Part shown: piece by piece, positions 1-8,885 of the stretch
Layout of the letters: each line of letters opens with the position of its first letter
Position numbering within the stretch: the stretch's first letter is position 1
Source: a candidate division WOR-3 bacterium
GTDB taxonomy: Bacteria > Hydrothermota > Hydrothermia > Hydrothermales > JAJRUZ01
Assembly (NCBI GenBank): GCA_039804025.1
Contig: JBDRZP010000012.1
Location: 1-64,000, forward strand
DNA: 64,000 bases
Reading direction: 5' to 3'
Notes under the pieces: model-generated
What the model saw: the letters and a program-made list of their open reading frames with translations, nothing else
Database searches by the model: none
Told to the model about the DNA's origin: nothing
Position numbers and translations under genes: made by a program

Positions 1-2
1 AT

Positions 3-1247
3 TATTTTGAGGAGGTTCGTAAATATATTAATTCTCTTTCCGGAGAAGATTTTCTTTACAAGGAAGGAGTTAATGTAAAACTTTCAATGGATTTAAGATT
101 ACAGAAAATAGCGGAGAAAATTGTTGATTCTATTTTACCTATTTATGATAAGAGAGTAAGAGCCTACCATAAAGGAAGATATAAAAAATCTGATTCTTTA
201 AAACTGGAAGTTGCCCTGATTGCAGCTGATGTAGAGACAGGTGATGTTCTTGCTCTTATAGGTGGAAGAAACTTTTTAAAGTCGCAGTTTAACAGGGCAA
301 TTCAGGCTAAAAGACAGGTAGGTTCAGCTTTTAAACCTTTTATATATCTTACAGCAATTAATTCAGGAATTTTTCCTGGTGATCCGGTTGAGGATTTACC
401 TTATGTTATAGAAGATGATGGTTCAGGGAAACCATGGAAACCAAGGAATTTTGATGACCAGTTTATGGGTCTTATTACAGTTAGGGATGCCCTTGCTCAT
501 TCAAGAAATCTGGCTACAGTTCATATTCTTGAAAAAATAGGTCCAGAATCAGTAATTGAGTTTGCTAACAGACTGGGTATAAAAGATTATATACCTCCTG
601 TTCTTTCAATAGCTCTCGGTTCCCCCAGTCTTTCTTTGTGGGAGATGTGCGAAAGTTATCTTACTATTGCCAATTTAGGAAAAAGGAAAAAGATGCATTT
701 GATAAATGAAATAGAACTTTCTAATGGTAATATAATTGAAAAATTTACATATGAACCAGAAAAAGTTTTTGATGAAAGGGAAGTCTACATTTTGGTAGAT
801 ATGATGAAATCCACTTTTCAGTATGGAACAGCTTATTATGCAAAAGATTACGGTTTTAAAGCAATTGCTGCTGGGAAGACTGGAACAACTGATAAATATA
901 CAGACACCTGGTTTATCGGTTTTACACCTAAAATTTTATGTGGAGTATGGGTGGGTTTTGATTCAGTTATGACAATTTTTGATAGAGCTACAGGAGCTGT
1001 GCTTGCTTTACCCATATGGTCCCTTTTTATGAAGAGAGCAAATGAAATTCTTGGAATCCCAGATACTCTTGATTTTAAAAAGCCTGAAGGAATTTTGTAT
1101 GCTACAATTTGCATAGAAACAGGAGAACTTGCTACAGAGTTTTGCCCTAAGAAAAGAGTTGAAATTTATATTGAAGGAAAAGAACCAAAAGTTTTTTGCT
1201 CAAAACATTTGAAAGAAAGGTCTCCTCTCAAAAGAGGAAAATTATAA
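3..1247 (+). CDS. Penicillin-binding protein 1A, C-terminal part (5' end outside window)
   Basis: Class A penicillin-binding protein: the transpeptidase half that cross-links peptidoglycan in the periplasm. The frame is open from base 3, and the residues before the ATG at 87 (YFEEVRKYINSLSG) match the PBP1A linker, so that ATG is internal and the glycosyltransferase half lies upstream. Counting from the ATG at 87, the three active-site motifs are SAFK (S80-K83), SRN (139-141) and KTG (264-266), in the right order. The C-terminus has the usual short Cys-containing tail. The family call is firm. Whether the missing N-terminus carries the membrane anchor and glycosyltransferase cannot be seen here. 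Confidence 0.93.
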   Translation, partial: YFEEVRKYINSLSGEDFLYKEGVNVKLSMDLRLQKIAEKIVDSILPIYDKRVRAYHKGRYKKSDSLKLEVALIAADVETGDVLALIGGRNFLKSQFNRAIQAKRQVGSAFKPFIYLTAINSGIFPGDPVEDLPYVIEDDGSGKPWKPRNFDDQFMGLITVRDALAHSRNLATVHILEKIGPESVIEFANRLGIKDYIPPVLSIALGSPSLSLWEMCESYLTIANLGKRKKMHLINEIELSNGNIIEKFTYEPEKVFDEREVYILVDMMKSTFQYGTAYYAKDYGFKAIAAGKTGTTDKYTDTWFIGFTPKILCGVWVGFDSVMTIFDRATGAVLALPIWSLFMKRANEILGIPDTLDFKKPEGILYATICIETGELATEFCPKKRVEIYIEGKEPKVFCSKHLKERSPLKRGKL

Positions 1248-1254
1248 AAAAATA

Positions 1255-1290
1255 TTGAATTTTTGAAAAAAATTTTTTATAATTTATATT
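1255..1290 (+). promoter_or_regulatory. Sigma70-type promoter of a probably leaderless gene
   Basis: TTGAAT at 1255-1260, a 17-nt spacer and a perfect TATAAT at 1278-1283. The ATG at 1291 follows only 7 nt after the -10, where transcription should begin, and there is no Shine-Dalgarno sequence. Confidence 0.7.
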
Positions 1291-1491
1291 ATGAAAGGAA
1301 GAATAAAAGAAACTGAATTAAACCGAAAACGACACAGAAAACTAAAGATTAAAAAATTGAGAGAAAAATATTTAAAGGCTCAAACAGAGGAAGAAAGAAA
1401 AAAAATTATAGAAAAAGCATTAAAAGTTAATCCCTATTTAAAAAACGCAGAGGATTTTTTAAAGCCAATAAAGGATAAGTTGCATAAATAG
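1291..1491 (+). CDS. Small basic protein (66 aa), unknown function
   Basis: A 66-residue, Lys/Arg-rich, probably helical soluble protein. The N-terminal pattern GRIKETELNRKRHRKLK followed by KLREKY resembles short basic proteins annotated as DUF6800 in some bacteria; that resemblance is from memory and tentative. It has no signal peptide, membrane segment or cysteine. It has its own strong promoter and is probably translated leaderless. A 9-bp hairpin lies over and just after its stop codon. The charge suggests nucleic-acid or ribosome contact, but no function can be assigned. Confidence 0.65.
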   Translation: MKGRIKETELNRKRHRKLKIKKLREKYLKAQTEEERKKIIEKALKVNPYLKNAEDFLKPIKDKLHK

Positions 1492-1508
1492 ATAGTATCT
1501 ATCTATTT
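1486..1508 (+). terminator. Hairpin at the end of the small basic gene
   Basis: AAATAGATA (1486-1494) pairs perfectly with TATCTATTT (1500-1508) around a 5-nt loop and overlaps the stop codon. There is no clean U-tract, so it may only be an mRNA 3'-end structure. It also overlaps the possible promoter of the next operon. Confidence 0.35.
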
Positions 1509-1533
1509 ATATTAGATTTGTTTGATTTATCAA

Positions 1534-1548
1534 AGGGTTCAAATCCCT
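1534..1548 (+). promoter_or_regulatory. T-arm-like leader hairpin 1 (before nicotinamidase-like operon)
   Basis: AGGG (1534-1537), loop TTCAAAT (1538-1544), CCCT (1545-1548): the shape and loop sequence of a tRNA T-arm. No acceptor, D or anticodon arm is present. The start codon is 19 nt downstream with no Shine-Dalgarno. A weak promoter, TTGCAT (1480) - 18 - TATTTA (1504), would put the hairpin in the transcribed leader. Confidence 0.6.
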
Positions 1549-1567
1549 ATTTTAATATATTTTAAAT

Positions 1568-2170
1568 ATGAGAACTAAAGAGGTTTTAGTTCCTGAGATT
1601 GAGGTAAAAAAGAATATTTTATTAAAATCTGATGAAACTTCTTTAATTATTGTTGATATGCAGAATGATTTTGTGAATGAAAAAGGAGCTCTTTTTGTTC
1701 CTGACGCAAAAAAAACTATTCCTGTTATAAATAATTTAATAAAAAAATCAAGAGAGAAAAAGGTTAAGATTTTTTATACACAGGATTATCATGAGGAAGA
1801 GGATATTGAATTTCCTATATGGGGAAAACATGCTGTTAAGGAAACATGGGGTTCTGAAATAATCGAGGAATTGAAACCTGAAAAAGGAGATTATGTTATT
1901 AGGAAACTTAGATACGATGCCTTTTTTGGAACCCCCCTTGACCATCTTTTAAGGATAAATAATATAAAAAATGTTATAGTAACAGGAACTGTTGCAAATA
2001 TCTGTGTCTTACATACTGCTGGTTCTGCTGCTTTACATGGTTATAAAGTAATCGTTCCTATGGATGCCATATCAGCAATAAATGAATTTGATTTTTATGC
2101 TGCATTAAGACAGGTTTCTTTTTTATATAAGGGTATAATAACAGAGGAAAAGGAAATAAATTTTGAATAA
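1568..2170 (+). CDS. Nicotinamidase-like cysteine hydrolase
   Basis: Isochorismatase-fold cysteine hydrolase of 200 aa, closest in pattern to nicotinamidase (nicotinamide to nicotinate plus ammonia, NAD salvage). The catalytic triad is visible as D30 (VDMQNDF), K113 (IRKLRYDAFFGT) and C146 (GTVANICVLHTA). Metal ligands are D73, H75 (TQDYH) and H88. The fold has many relatives with other amide substrates, so the substrate is inferred. It is the first gene of an operon overlapping thiD by 8 nt. It has no Shine-Dalgarno; a T-arm-like hairpin lies upstream. Confidence 0.82.
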   Translation: MRTKEVLVPEIEVKKNILLKSDETSLIIVDMQNDFVNEKGALFVPDAKKTIPVINNLIKKSREKKVKIFYTQDYHEEEDIEFPIWGKHAVKETWGSEIIEELKPEKGDYVIRKLRYDAFFGTPLDHLLRINNIKNVIVTGTVANICVLHTAGSAALHGYKVIVPMDAISAINEFDFYAALRQVSFLYKGIITEEKEINFE

Positions 2171-2957
2171 ATATCCTGTTGTTCTTACCATAGCTGGTAG
2201 TGATAGTGGTGGTGGAGCAGGAATTCAGGCAGATTTAAAAACCTTTGCTGTTCATAAAACTTTTGGACTTTCTGTTATCACTGCTATAACTTCACAGAAT
2301 ACAGAGGGGGTTAAATCCATTCAGGGTATAGACCCTGAGATTGTAAAAGATCAGATAGATATGATTGCAAGGGATTTTGAAATTAAAGCCTTTAAATCAG
2401 GTATGCTTTATTCAAAGGAAATAATAGAAGTTGTTGCGGATAGAATAAAATTTTTTAATTTAAAAAATTATGTGCTTGATCCTGTTGTTTTTGCAGGTTC
2501 TGGAGATAGATTACTTCTTGAAGATGCAAAAAATGCTTTGATTGAAAAGCTTTTTCCACTTTCTCTTATTGTAACACCAAATAGATGGGAAGCTGAAAAT
2601 TTTACAGGAATAAAAATAGAAAGTATAGAAAATGCAAAAAGAGCTGCTGAAATCTTAAAAAGTATGGGGCCAGAATATGTGGTTATAAAAGGGGGACATT
2701 TTGGTGAAAAGGCTATTGATGTTGTATATGACGGAAAAAAATTTGAACTTCTTGAAGGGGAGAAAATTAAAAAGGAAAAAAAATTTCATGGAGCTGGATG
2801 CACCTTTTCTGCAAGTATTGCAGCAAATCTTGCCCTCGGTTTCTCACCTTTAGAGTCTATTTCAAGAGCCAAAAAATTTATTGAGGGGGCAATAAAATAT
2901 TCCTTTGAAATAGGGAAAGGCTCAATTCCTGTAAATCATATATGGGTTCTGAGCTGA
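2163..2957 (+). CDS. thiD: Hydroxymethylpyrimidine/phosphomethylpyrimidine kinase
   Basis: Ribokinase-family kinase of thiamine biosynthesis that phosphorylates HMP and HMP-P. At 264 aa it is full length. The N-terminal substrate motif AGSDSGGGAGIQADLKTF and the C-terminal anion-hole motif HGAGCTFSASIAANLA are both present; family members more often have HGTGCT at the second. The start is TTG at 2163, inside the upstream gene, and the 3' end overlaps the aminotransferase by 16 nt, so it is translationally coupled on both sides. No other thi gene lies nearby, which fits a salvage role. Confidence 0.92.
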   Translation: MNKYPVVLTIAGSDSGGGAGIQADLKTFAVHKTFGLSVITAITSQNTEGVKSIQGIDPEIVKDQIDMIARDFEIKAFKSGMLYSKEIIEVVADRIKFFNLKNYVLDPVVFAGSGDRLLLEDAKNALIEKLFPLSLIVTPNRWEAENFTGIKIESIENAKRAAEILKSMGPEYVVIKGGHFGEKAIDVVYDGKKFELLEGEKIKKEKKFHGAGCTFSASIAANLALGFSPLESISRAKKFIEGAIKYSFEIGKGSIPVNHIWVLS

Positions 2958-3772
2958 TTTTTTATAATGGAAAATTTGTAAAAAGTAAAAATTATTATAA
3001 TCTTTTAAAAGATAGAGGTTTTAATTTCGGTGAATCAGTTTATGAGGTTATAAAATACAGTAAAGGAGTTTTAATATGTTTTGATGACCACATGGAAAGA
3101 ATGGAAAAAGGATTGAATGAGATTATGATTAAAAATCCATTAAACAGGGATGAATGGAAAAAAATATGTCTAAAGGTAGCTAAAAAATTCAAAAGTGATG
3201 AATGCTCAATTTATATTCAGGTAACAGGTGGTTCAACAGAAAGAGAGCATTTTGTTAAAGCAAAACCAGAGCCCAATTATTTAATTTTTGCGCAAAAAAT
3301 TCCTGAAATTCCTGAAAAATTTAAGATAATATTTTATCCTGAAATAAGATGGAAAAGGGCTGATATTAAAACGATAAATTTATTACCAAATGTTATGGCA
3401 AAGTTCCAGGCAAAGAAAAGGGGATATGATGAGGCGTTATTTTTTGAAGAGGACGGCTCTATAAAAGAAGGTTCATCAACCAACATTTTTTATTTTAAAA
3501 ATCAAGTTTTTTTCACTCCTCAGCTTAATGGTATATTACCAGGTGTGACAAGAAAAAGGTTTATTGAATTTTTAAAAAATAAAGGTTTTAAAGTTATTGA
3601 AAATAGAGTTTATTTATGGGATTTATTTGATGCTGATGGTGTTTTTCTTACAGGAACAACAACAGAACTTAAACCTGTGGAAGTTATTAATGGAGTTGAA
3701 ATTAAAGTTTTTAAAGATTATAAAAATTTAGAGAGAGAATTTATTGATTTTCTTTTAAAAATTTCAAGTTAG
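2942..3772 (+). CDS. Class IV PLP aminotransferase (D-amino acid/branched-chain type)
   Basis: Fold-type IV PLP enzyme, 276 aa. The Schiff-base lysine is K143 in RADIKTINLLPN, a motif typical of D-amino acid transaminases, and E176 in IKEGSSTN is the conserved PLP-ring glutamate. ILPGVTRKR near the C-terminus matches the family phosphate-binding loop. Candidates are D-alanine aminotransferase, branched-chain aminotransferase and aminodeoxychorismate lyase; the DIKT motif favours the first. The start codon lies within the last 16 nt of thiD. The frequent Lys and Phe residues match the base composition of the genome. Confidence 0.82.
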   Translation: MGSELIFYNGKFVKSKNYYNLLKDRGFNFGESVYEVIKYSKGVLICFDDHMERMEKGLNEIMIKNPLNRDEWKKICLKVAKKFKSDECSIYIQVTGGSTEREHFVKAKPEPNYLIFAQKIPEIPEKFKIIFYPEIRWKRADIKTINLLPNVMAKFQAKKRGYDEALFFEEDGSIKEGSSTNIFYFKNQVFFTPQLNGILPGVTRKRFIEFLKNKGFKVIENRVYLWDLFDADGVFLTGTTTELKPVEVINGVEIKVFKDYKNLEREFIDFLLKISS

Positions 3773-3777
3773 TGCTT

Positions 3778-3783
3778 TATAAT
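3778..3783 (+). promoter_or_regulatory. Likely -10 element of rtcB
   Basis: A perfect TATAAT just after the aminotransferase stop. No good -35 lies 16-18 nt upstream. The start at 3813 is served by a strong AGGAGGTG, giving a short leader without a T-arm hairpin. Confidence 0.45.
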
Positions 3784-3812
3784 TAATTCCATAATTAAAA
3801 AGGAGGTGAAAA

Positions 3813-5270
3813 ATGTCAGAAGTCTGGAAAGGACCTTTAAATCAAATTGATGATGTTACATTTGAAATTCCCAAAAATTACAAACCTGGAATGAGGGTTC
3901 CTGGAATTATTTTTGCTACAAAAAAACTAATGGAAAGTATAGTTCAGGATAAAGCTCCTGAACAGGTTGCAAATGTAGCCCACTTACCCGGAATTTTAAA
4001 GGCTTCTCTTGCAATGCCTGATATTCACTGGGGATATGGATTCCCAATAGGAGGTGTTGCTGCAATGGATGAAAATGAAGGAGTAATTTCACCGGGTGGT
4101 GTTGGTTATGATATAAATTGCGGAGTAAGAGTATTAAGAACAAATTTAAAAAAAGAAGAAGTAGAACCATATCTTGATAAATTACTTGATACTCTTTTCA
4201 TCAATGTTCCTTCAGGAGTCGGAGCTAAAGGTAAATTAAGGGTAAGTGAAAGAGATCTGGAAGATGTGATGGTTATGGGAGCAAAATGGGCTGTTAAAAA
4301 AGGATTTGGAACAGAGGAAGACTTAAAAAGAACTGAATCATATGGAGCAATGCCTGGAGCAGATCCTTCGCCGGTTTCAAAGAAAGCAAGAGAAAGGGGT
4401 ATGCCACAACTTGGAACTCTTGGCTCAGGGAATCACTTTCTTGAGCTTCAAGTCGTGGAAAAAATTTTTGATGAAGAGTCTGCAAAAAAGATGGGTCTTT
4501 TTTTGGGGCAGGTATGTTTAATGATTCACTGTGGTTCAAGAGGGTTCGGTCATCAAATAGCTGATGATTTTATAAAAATAATGTTAAATGCCATGAGGAA
4601 ATATAATATTGACCTTCCTGATAAACAGCTTGCCTGTGCTCCGATTAATTCAAAAGAAGCAAAGGATTATATAAAGGCAATGACAGCAGCTGCAAATTTT
4701 GCCTGGTGTAACAGACAGATGATCGCTCACTGGGTAAGGGAAAGTTTTGAAAAAGTTTTTGGAAAAAGTTCTGAAGAACTTGGAATATATATGGTTTATG
4801 ATGTTGCCCATAACATAGCAAAAAGAGAAAAACATGTTATAAACGGAAAAGAAAGATGGGTCTGGGTACACAGAAAAGGAGCCACAAGAGCTTTTCCTCC
4901 TCATCATCCTGAAATACCCGAAATTTATAAAGAGATAGGTCAACCGGTTTTAATTCCAGGAAGTATGGGGACGGGTTCATATATACTTGTAGGAACAAAA
5001 ACTGCGATGGAAAAATCCTTTGGTTCAACCTGTCATGGTGCAGGAAGAGTTCTTTCAAGAGCAGCAGCAGTAAGAGCTTCAAAAGGGAGGAATATAGAGG
5101 CTGAACTTTTAAAAATTGGAGTTAAAATAAGAGCAGCATCAAGAGATACAATGGAAGAGGAAATTCCTGATGCTTACAAAGACCTTGATATTGTGGTGGA
5201 TGTTGTTGATAGAGCAGGAATTTCAAAAAAGGTTGCAAGATTAAAACCTTTTGGAGTTGTAAAGGGGTAG
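3813..5270 (+). CDS. rtcB: RNA-splicing ligase RtcB
   Basis: GTP- and Mn-dependent RNA ligase joining 2',3'-cyclic phosphate (or 3'-phosphate) and 5'-OH ends in tRNA splicing or RNA repair. At 485 aa it matches the family. Metal and nucleotide ligands appear in order: C103 in YDINCGVR, GSGNHFLEL, HCGSRGFGHQ, YDVAHN, and the guanylylated histidine in TCHGAGRVLSRAAA. The ribosome-binding site AGGAGGTG is strong. No archease gene follows and no tRNA gene is in the window, so its RNA target is unknown. It stands as its own unit before the FHA-GGDEF gene. Confidence 0.96.
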   Translation: MSEVWKGPLNQIDDVTFEIPKNYKPGMRVPGIIFATKKLMESIVQDKAPEQVANVAHLPGILKASLAMPDIHWGYGFPIGGVAAMDENEGVISPGGVGYDINCGVRVLRTNLKKEEVEPYLDKLLDTLFINVPSGVGAKGKLRVSERDLEDVMVMGAKWAVKKGFGTEEDLKRTESYGAMPGADPSPVSKKARERGMPQLGTLGSGNHFLELQVVEKIFDEESAKKMGLFLGQVCLMIHCGSRGFGHQIADDFIKIMLNAMRKYNIDLPDKQLACAPINSKEAKDYIKAMTAAANFAWCNRQMIAHWVRESFEKVFGKSSEELGIYMVYDVAHNIAKREKHVINGKERWVWVHRKGATRAFPPHHPEIPEIYKEIGQPVLIPGSMGTGSYILVGTKTAMEKSFGSTCHGAGRVLSRAAAVRASKGRNIEAELLKIGVKIRAASRDTMEEEIPDAYKDLDIVVDVVDRAGISKKVARLKPFGVVKG

Positions 5271-5290
5271 AGGTTATTTAAAACAATATA

Positions 5291-6157
5291 ATGGGAAAGT
5301 CCTTTAATCTGATTATTAAAAAAGGAGAAGAAATTTTAAAAATTTTTCCGATAAAAAAAAATGAGATTTTAATAGGCAGAAATCCAGAGAATGACCTTGT
5401 TCTTGATGATTCCCTTGTTTCAAGAAAACATTGTAAAATTTTTTTAAAAGAAGATTCTATTTTTATAGAGGATCTTGGTAGCACAAATGGAACATTTTTA
5501 AATGGTCAGAGAATAAAAAGGGAAAGATTAAAAATTGGAGACGAAATTGGAGTTGGAATTTATAACTTGATTTTTACCACTCAAGAAATAACACTTGATG
5601 AAAGCACAAAACAGATTTTAAATGTAAGCAAAAGACTCTATTATATAGCAAAAGAGGAGAGAGAAAAAATTTTAAAACTTGAAGAAATGGCTTTAAGAGA
5701 TGAGTTAACTGGACTTTTTACAAGAAGAGCTTTCTATCAGAAGATAAAGGAAGTTCTTTTAAAAGCAGAAGAAATTTTTATTCTTTTTATTGATATTGAT
5801 AACTTTAAAAGATTCAATGATATTTATGGTCATGATACAGGAGACAGCCTTTTGGTTTTTATTTCAAGGATATTAAGAGAGTTAGAAGATAGGGGATTTG
5901 TTATAAGATGGGGAGGAGAAGAATTTTTAATAATTTTACCAGATTTTAAAAAAGAGGAAGTTATTAAAATTGCAGAGGATATATTGAATAAAACAAGAGA
6001 AAGTTCCCAAAAGGAAATAGGAGAGAGAGTCACTGTATCAATAGGGATAAGTTCCTGTAAAGAAAAGGAGAATATTGAAGAATGTATAAAAAGAGCAGAT
6101 AAAGCACTTTTTTCAGCAAAGAATAAGGGAAAAAATAGATTTGAATTTAAAGAGTAA
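5291..6157 (+). CDS. FHA domain-containing diguanylate cyclase
   Basis: Cytosolic signalling protein of 288 aa. Residues about 20-95 form an FHA phosphothreonine-binding domain (LIGRNPENDLVLDD, SRKHC, GSTNGTFLNG). A short helical linker follows, then a GGDEF domain (about 130-285) with the active-site GGEEF at 208-212 and the metal-binding FIDIDNFKRFND. No RxxD inhibitory site precedes GGEEF, so product inhibition may be absent. The likely reaction is 2 GTP to cyclic di-GMP, switched by phosphopeptide binding. No kinase, EAL or PilZ gene is adjacent. Confidence 0.92.
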   Translation: MGKSFNLIIKKGEEILKIFPIKKNEILIGRNPENDLVLDDSLVSRKHCKIFLKEDSIFIEDLGSTNGTFLNGQRIKRERLKIGDEIGVGIYNLIFTTQEITLDESTKQILNVSKRLYYIAKEEREKILKLEEMALRDELTGLFTRRAFYQKIKEVLLKAEEIFILFIDIDNFKRFNDIYGHDTGDSLLVFISRILRELEDRGFVIRWGGEEFLIILPDFKKEEVIKIAEDILNKTRESSQKEIGERVTVSIGISSCKEKENIEECIKRADKALFSAKNKGKNRFEFKE

Positions 6158-6170
6158 ACCGTTTTAAAAT
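6141..6170 (+). promoter_or_regulatory. Possible promoter of ppdK
   Basis: TTGAAT (6141-6146), an 18-nt spacer and TAAAAT (6165-6170). It overlaps the end of the GGDEF gene and would start transcription near 6177, about 12 nt before the T-arm-like hairpin. Confidence 0.45.
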
Positions 6171-6188
6171 TAATTCTTAAAAATTAAA

Positions 6189-6205
6189 TTCGGTTCAACT
6201 CCGAA
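6189..6205 (+). promoter_or_regulatory. T-arm-like leader hairpin 2 (before ppdK)
   Basis: The best T-arm mimic in the window: a perfect 5-bp stem TTCGG (6189-6193)/CCGAA (6201-6205) around the loop TTCAACT. The start codon is 19 nt downstream and there is no Shine-Dalgarno. Confidence 0.65.
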
Positions 6206-6224
6206 GGATTATTTAATTTAACTT

Positions 6225-8885
6225 ATGAAAAAGTTTGTTTATTCTTTTGGAGATAATCAAGCAGAAGGAAATGCTAAGATGAAAGACCTTTTGGGTGGAA
6301 AAGGTGCAAATCTTCATGAAATGACAAGAATAGGAATAAGTGTTCCGCCTGGATTTACAATATCAACTGAAGCCTGTGTATATTACTTTAAAGAGGGTAA
6401 ACTCCCTGAAGGTTTAAAAGAAGAAGTAGAGAATGCTTTAAGGCTTCTTGAAAAAAGAACAGGAAAAAAATTTGGAGACCCTGAGAATCCTCTTCTCGTT
6501 TCTGTAAGGTCAGGTGCAAGGGCTTCAATGCCAGGAATGATGGATACAGTTTTAAATCTTGGTCTTAACGATGAAACAGTAAAGGGACTTGCAGAAAAAA
6601 CGAAAGATGAAAGGTTTGCCTATGATTCCTATAGAAGGTTTATTATGATGTTTTCAGATATTGTTTTAGGCATAGACAGGAAAAAATTTGAGGAAATAAT
6701 AGAGGAGAAAAAAAGAGAAAAAAATGTTAAATATGATAATGAATTAAAAGCTGAGGACTGGAAAGAAGTTGTAGAAAGTTTTAAAAAACTTGTAAAAGAG
6801 GAGAAAAAAATAGATTTTCCACAGGATCCATATGATCAGTTATGGAAAGCAATTATTGCAGTTTTTGAATCATGGAATAATAAAAGAGCAATTGAATACA
6901 GGAGAATATACAAAATACCCGATGACTGGGGAACTGCATGTAATATTCAAGCAATGGTTTTTGGAAATATGGGTGAAGATTCAGGAACTGGAGTTGCCTT
7001 TTCAAGGAATCCTTCAACAGGAGAAAAGGAAGTTTTTGGTGAGTTTTTGTTTAATGCTCAGGGTGAAGATGTTGTAGCAGGAATAAGAACTCCTCTTCCC
7101 CTTTCAGAATTAAAACATAGAAAACCTGAAATTTATAATCAATTAGTGGAAATTTTTGAAAAACTTGAAAGACATTATAAAGATATGCAGGATATGGAAT
7201 TTACTGTTGAAAAAGGTAAAGTTTATTTTCTTCAAACAAGAGTAGGAAAAAGAACACCGAGAGCAGCGGTAAAAATTGCAGTAAGTATGGTTAAAGAAGG
7301 AATAATTGATGAAAAAACAGCTCTTAAAAGGGTTTCTCCAGAAGACCTCGAAAAGCTTTTACATCCGCAAATTTCACCAGAATTTGAAAAGAAGAATTCA
7401 GCAATTGCAGTGGGACTTCCCGCATCTCCTGGAGCAGCAGTAGGAAAAATTTATTTTACAGCTGACGATGCAATGGAAATGGCTGAAAAAGGAGAACCTG
7501 TTATACTTGTAAGGGTTGAAACTTCTCCTGATGATATCCATGGAATGGTTAGGGCAAAAGGTATTTTGACAGCAAGAGGAGGTATGACTTCACATGCAGC
7601 AGTTGTGGCAAGGGGAATGGGAAAACCTTGTGTTGTTGGTTGTGAAGCCCTTCATGTTGATGAAAAAGGTAAATTTATGGAAGTTAATGGAAAAATTTTG
7701 AGAGAAGGTGATTATATAAGTATTGATGGAAATACTGGAAAAGTCTATGAAGGAAAGGCTGATCTTATTGAACCTGAAATTTTTCCTGAACTTGAAGAGC
7801 TTTTAAAATTTGCAGATAAAATAAGAAGATTAGGAGTAAGAGCAAATGCTGATACTCCTCGAGATGCAAGGAAAGCAAGGGAATTTGGTGCAGAGGGTAT
7901 AGGTTTATGCAGAACCGAGCATATGTTTTTTGAAGGAGAAAGAATATACGCAATGCAGGAAATGATCCTTGCTGAAAATGAAGAAGAAAGAAAAAGAGCT
8001 TTGGAAAAGCTTTTACCTCTTCAGAGAGAAGATTTTTATTTAATTTTCAAGGAAATGGACGGTTATCCTGTGACTATTAGAACACTTGACCCCCCTTTAC
8101 ATGAATTCTTACCAAAAGATGAAGCATCAATAAGAAAATTAGCAAAAAGAACTGGAAAAACTGCTAAGGAAATAAAGAAAATTGCAGAAAGTTTAAAGGA
8201 AATGAACCCAATGCTTGGTCACAGGGGTTGTAGACTTGGTATAACCTATCCTGAAATTACTGAGATGCAAGCAAGGGCAATTTTTGAAGCAGCAGCTAAG
8301 GCAATAAAAGAAGGAATAAAAGCAATACCTGAAGTTATGATTCCACTTGTAGGTATAAAAGAAGAGTTAGTTTTACAAAAGGAAATTGTGGATAGGGTTG
8401 CAAAGGAAGTTATGGAAAAGGAAGGTATCAAGATTGATTACAAAGTTGGAACAATGATTGAAATACCGAGAGCATGTATAACAGCAGATGAAATAGCACA
8501 GGTTGCTGAATTTTTCTCCTTTGGAACCAATGATCTGACACAAACAGTTTTCGGTTTTTCAAGAGATGATATAGGAAAGTTTTTGCCCTATTATATTGAT
8601 AAAAAAATTTTAAAAGATGATCCCTTTAAAACTCTTGATCAAGAAGGTGTTGGTGAGTTTATGAAAATTGGAGTTGAAAAAGGTAAAAAAGCAAATCCAA
8701 ATTTAAAAATAGGAATTTGCGGAGAACACGGAGGAGACCCTGAGTCAGTGAAGTTCTGTCATAGAATAGGTCTTACTTATGTTTCCTGTTCACCTTTTAG
8801 GGTTCCTATTGCAAGATTATCGGCAGCACATGCTGTAATTGAAGAAGAAGATAAAAACCTTGTAGAGGAACATTATGGAAAATAA
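6225..8885 (+). CDS. ppdK: Pyruvate, phosphate dikinase
   Basis: Interconverts pyruvate + ATP + Pi and PEP + AMP + PPi; in this gene context probably gluconeogenic. At 886 aa it is full length. An N-terminal ATP-grasp domain (GGKGANLHEMTRIG) is followed by the phosphohistidine domain with H457 in GGMTSHAAVVARG, then the PEP-binding barrel with C832 in GICGEHGGDP. It heads a run of overlapping genes: the DUF2723 gene starts 11 nt before its stop. The leader has no Shine-Dalgarno and carries a T-arm-like hairpin. It shares the PEP-utilizer architecture with ptsI at 51871. Confidence 0.97.
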   Translation: MKKFVYSFGDNQAEGNAKMKDLLGGKGANLHEMTRIGISVPPGFTISTEACVYYFKEGKLPEGLKEEVENALRLLEKRTGKKFGDPENPLLVSVRSGARASMPGMMDTVLNLGLNDETVKGLAEKTKDERFAYDSYRRFIMMFSDIVLGIDRKKFEEIIEEKKREKNVKYDNELKAEDWKEVVESFKKLVKEEKKIDFPQDPYDQLWKAIIAVFESWNNKRAIEYRRIYKIPDDWGTACNIQAMVFGNMGEDSGTGVAFSRNPSTGEKEVFGEFLFNAQGEDVVAGIRTPLPLSELKHRKPEIYNQLVEIFEKLERHYKDMQDMEFTVEKGKVYFLQTRVGKRTPRAAVKIAVSMVKEGIIDEKTALKRVSPEDLEKLLHPQISPEFEKKNSAIAVGLPASPGAAVGKIYFTADDAMEMAEKGEPVILVRVETSPDDIHGMVRAKGILTARGGMTSHAAVVARGMGKPCVVGCEALHVDEKGKFMEVNGKILREGDYISIDGNTGKVYEGKADLIEPEIFPELEELLKFADKIRRLGVRANADTPRDARKAREFGAEGIGLCRTEHMFFEGERIYAMQEMILAENEEERKRALEKLLPLQREDFYLIFKEMDGYPVTIRTLDPPLHEFLPKDEASIRKLAKRTGKTAKEIKKIAESLKEMNPMLGHRGCRLGITYPEITEMQARAIFEAAAKAIKEGIKAIPEVMIPLVGIKEELVLQKEIVDRVAKEVMEKEGIKIDYKVGTMIEIPRACITADEIAQVAEFFSFGTNDLTQTVFGFSRDDIGKFLPYYIDKKILKDDPFKTLDQEGVGEFMKIGVEKGKKANPNLKIGICGEHGGDPESVKFCHRIGLTYVSCSPFRVPIARLSAAHAVIEEEDKNLVEEHYGK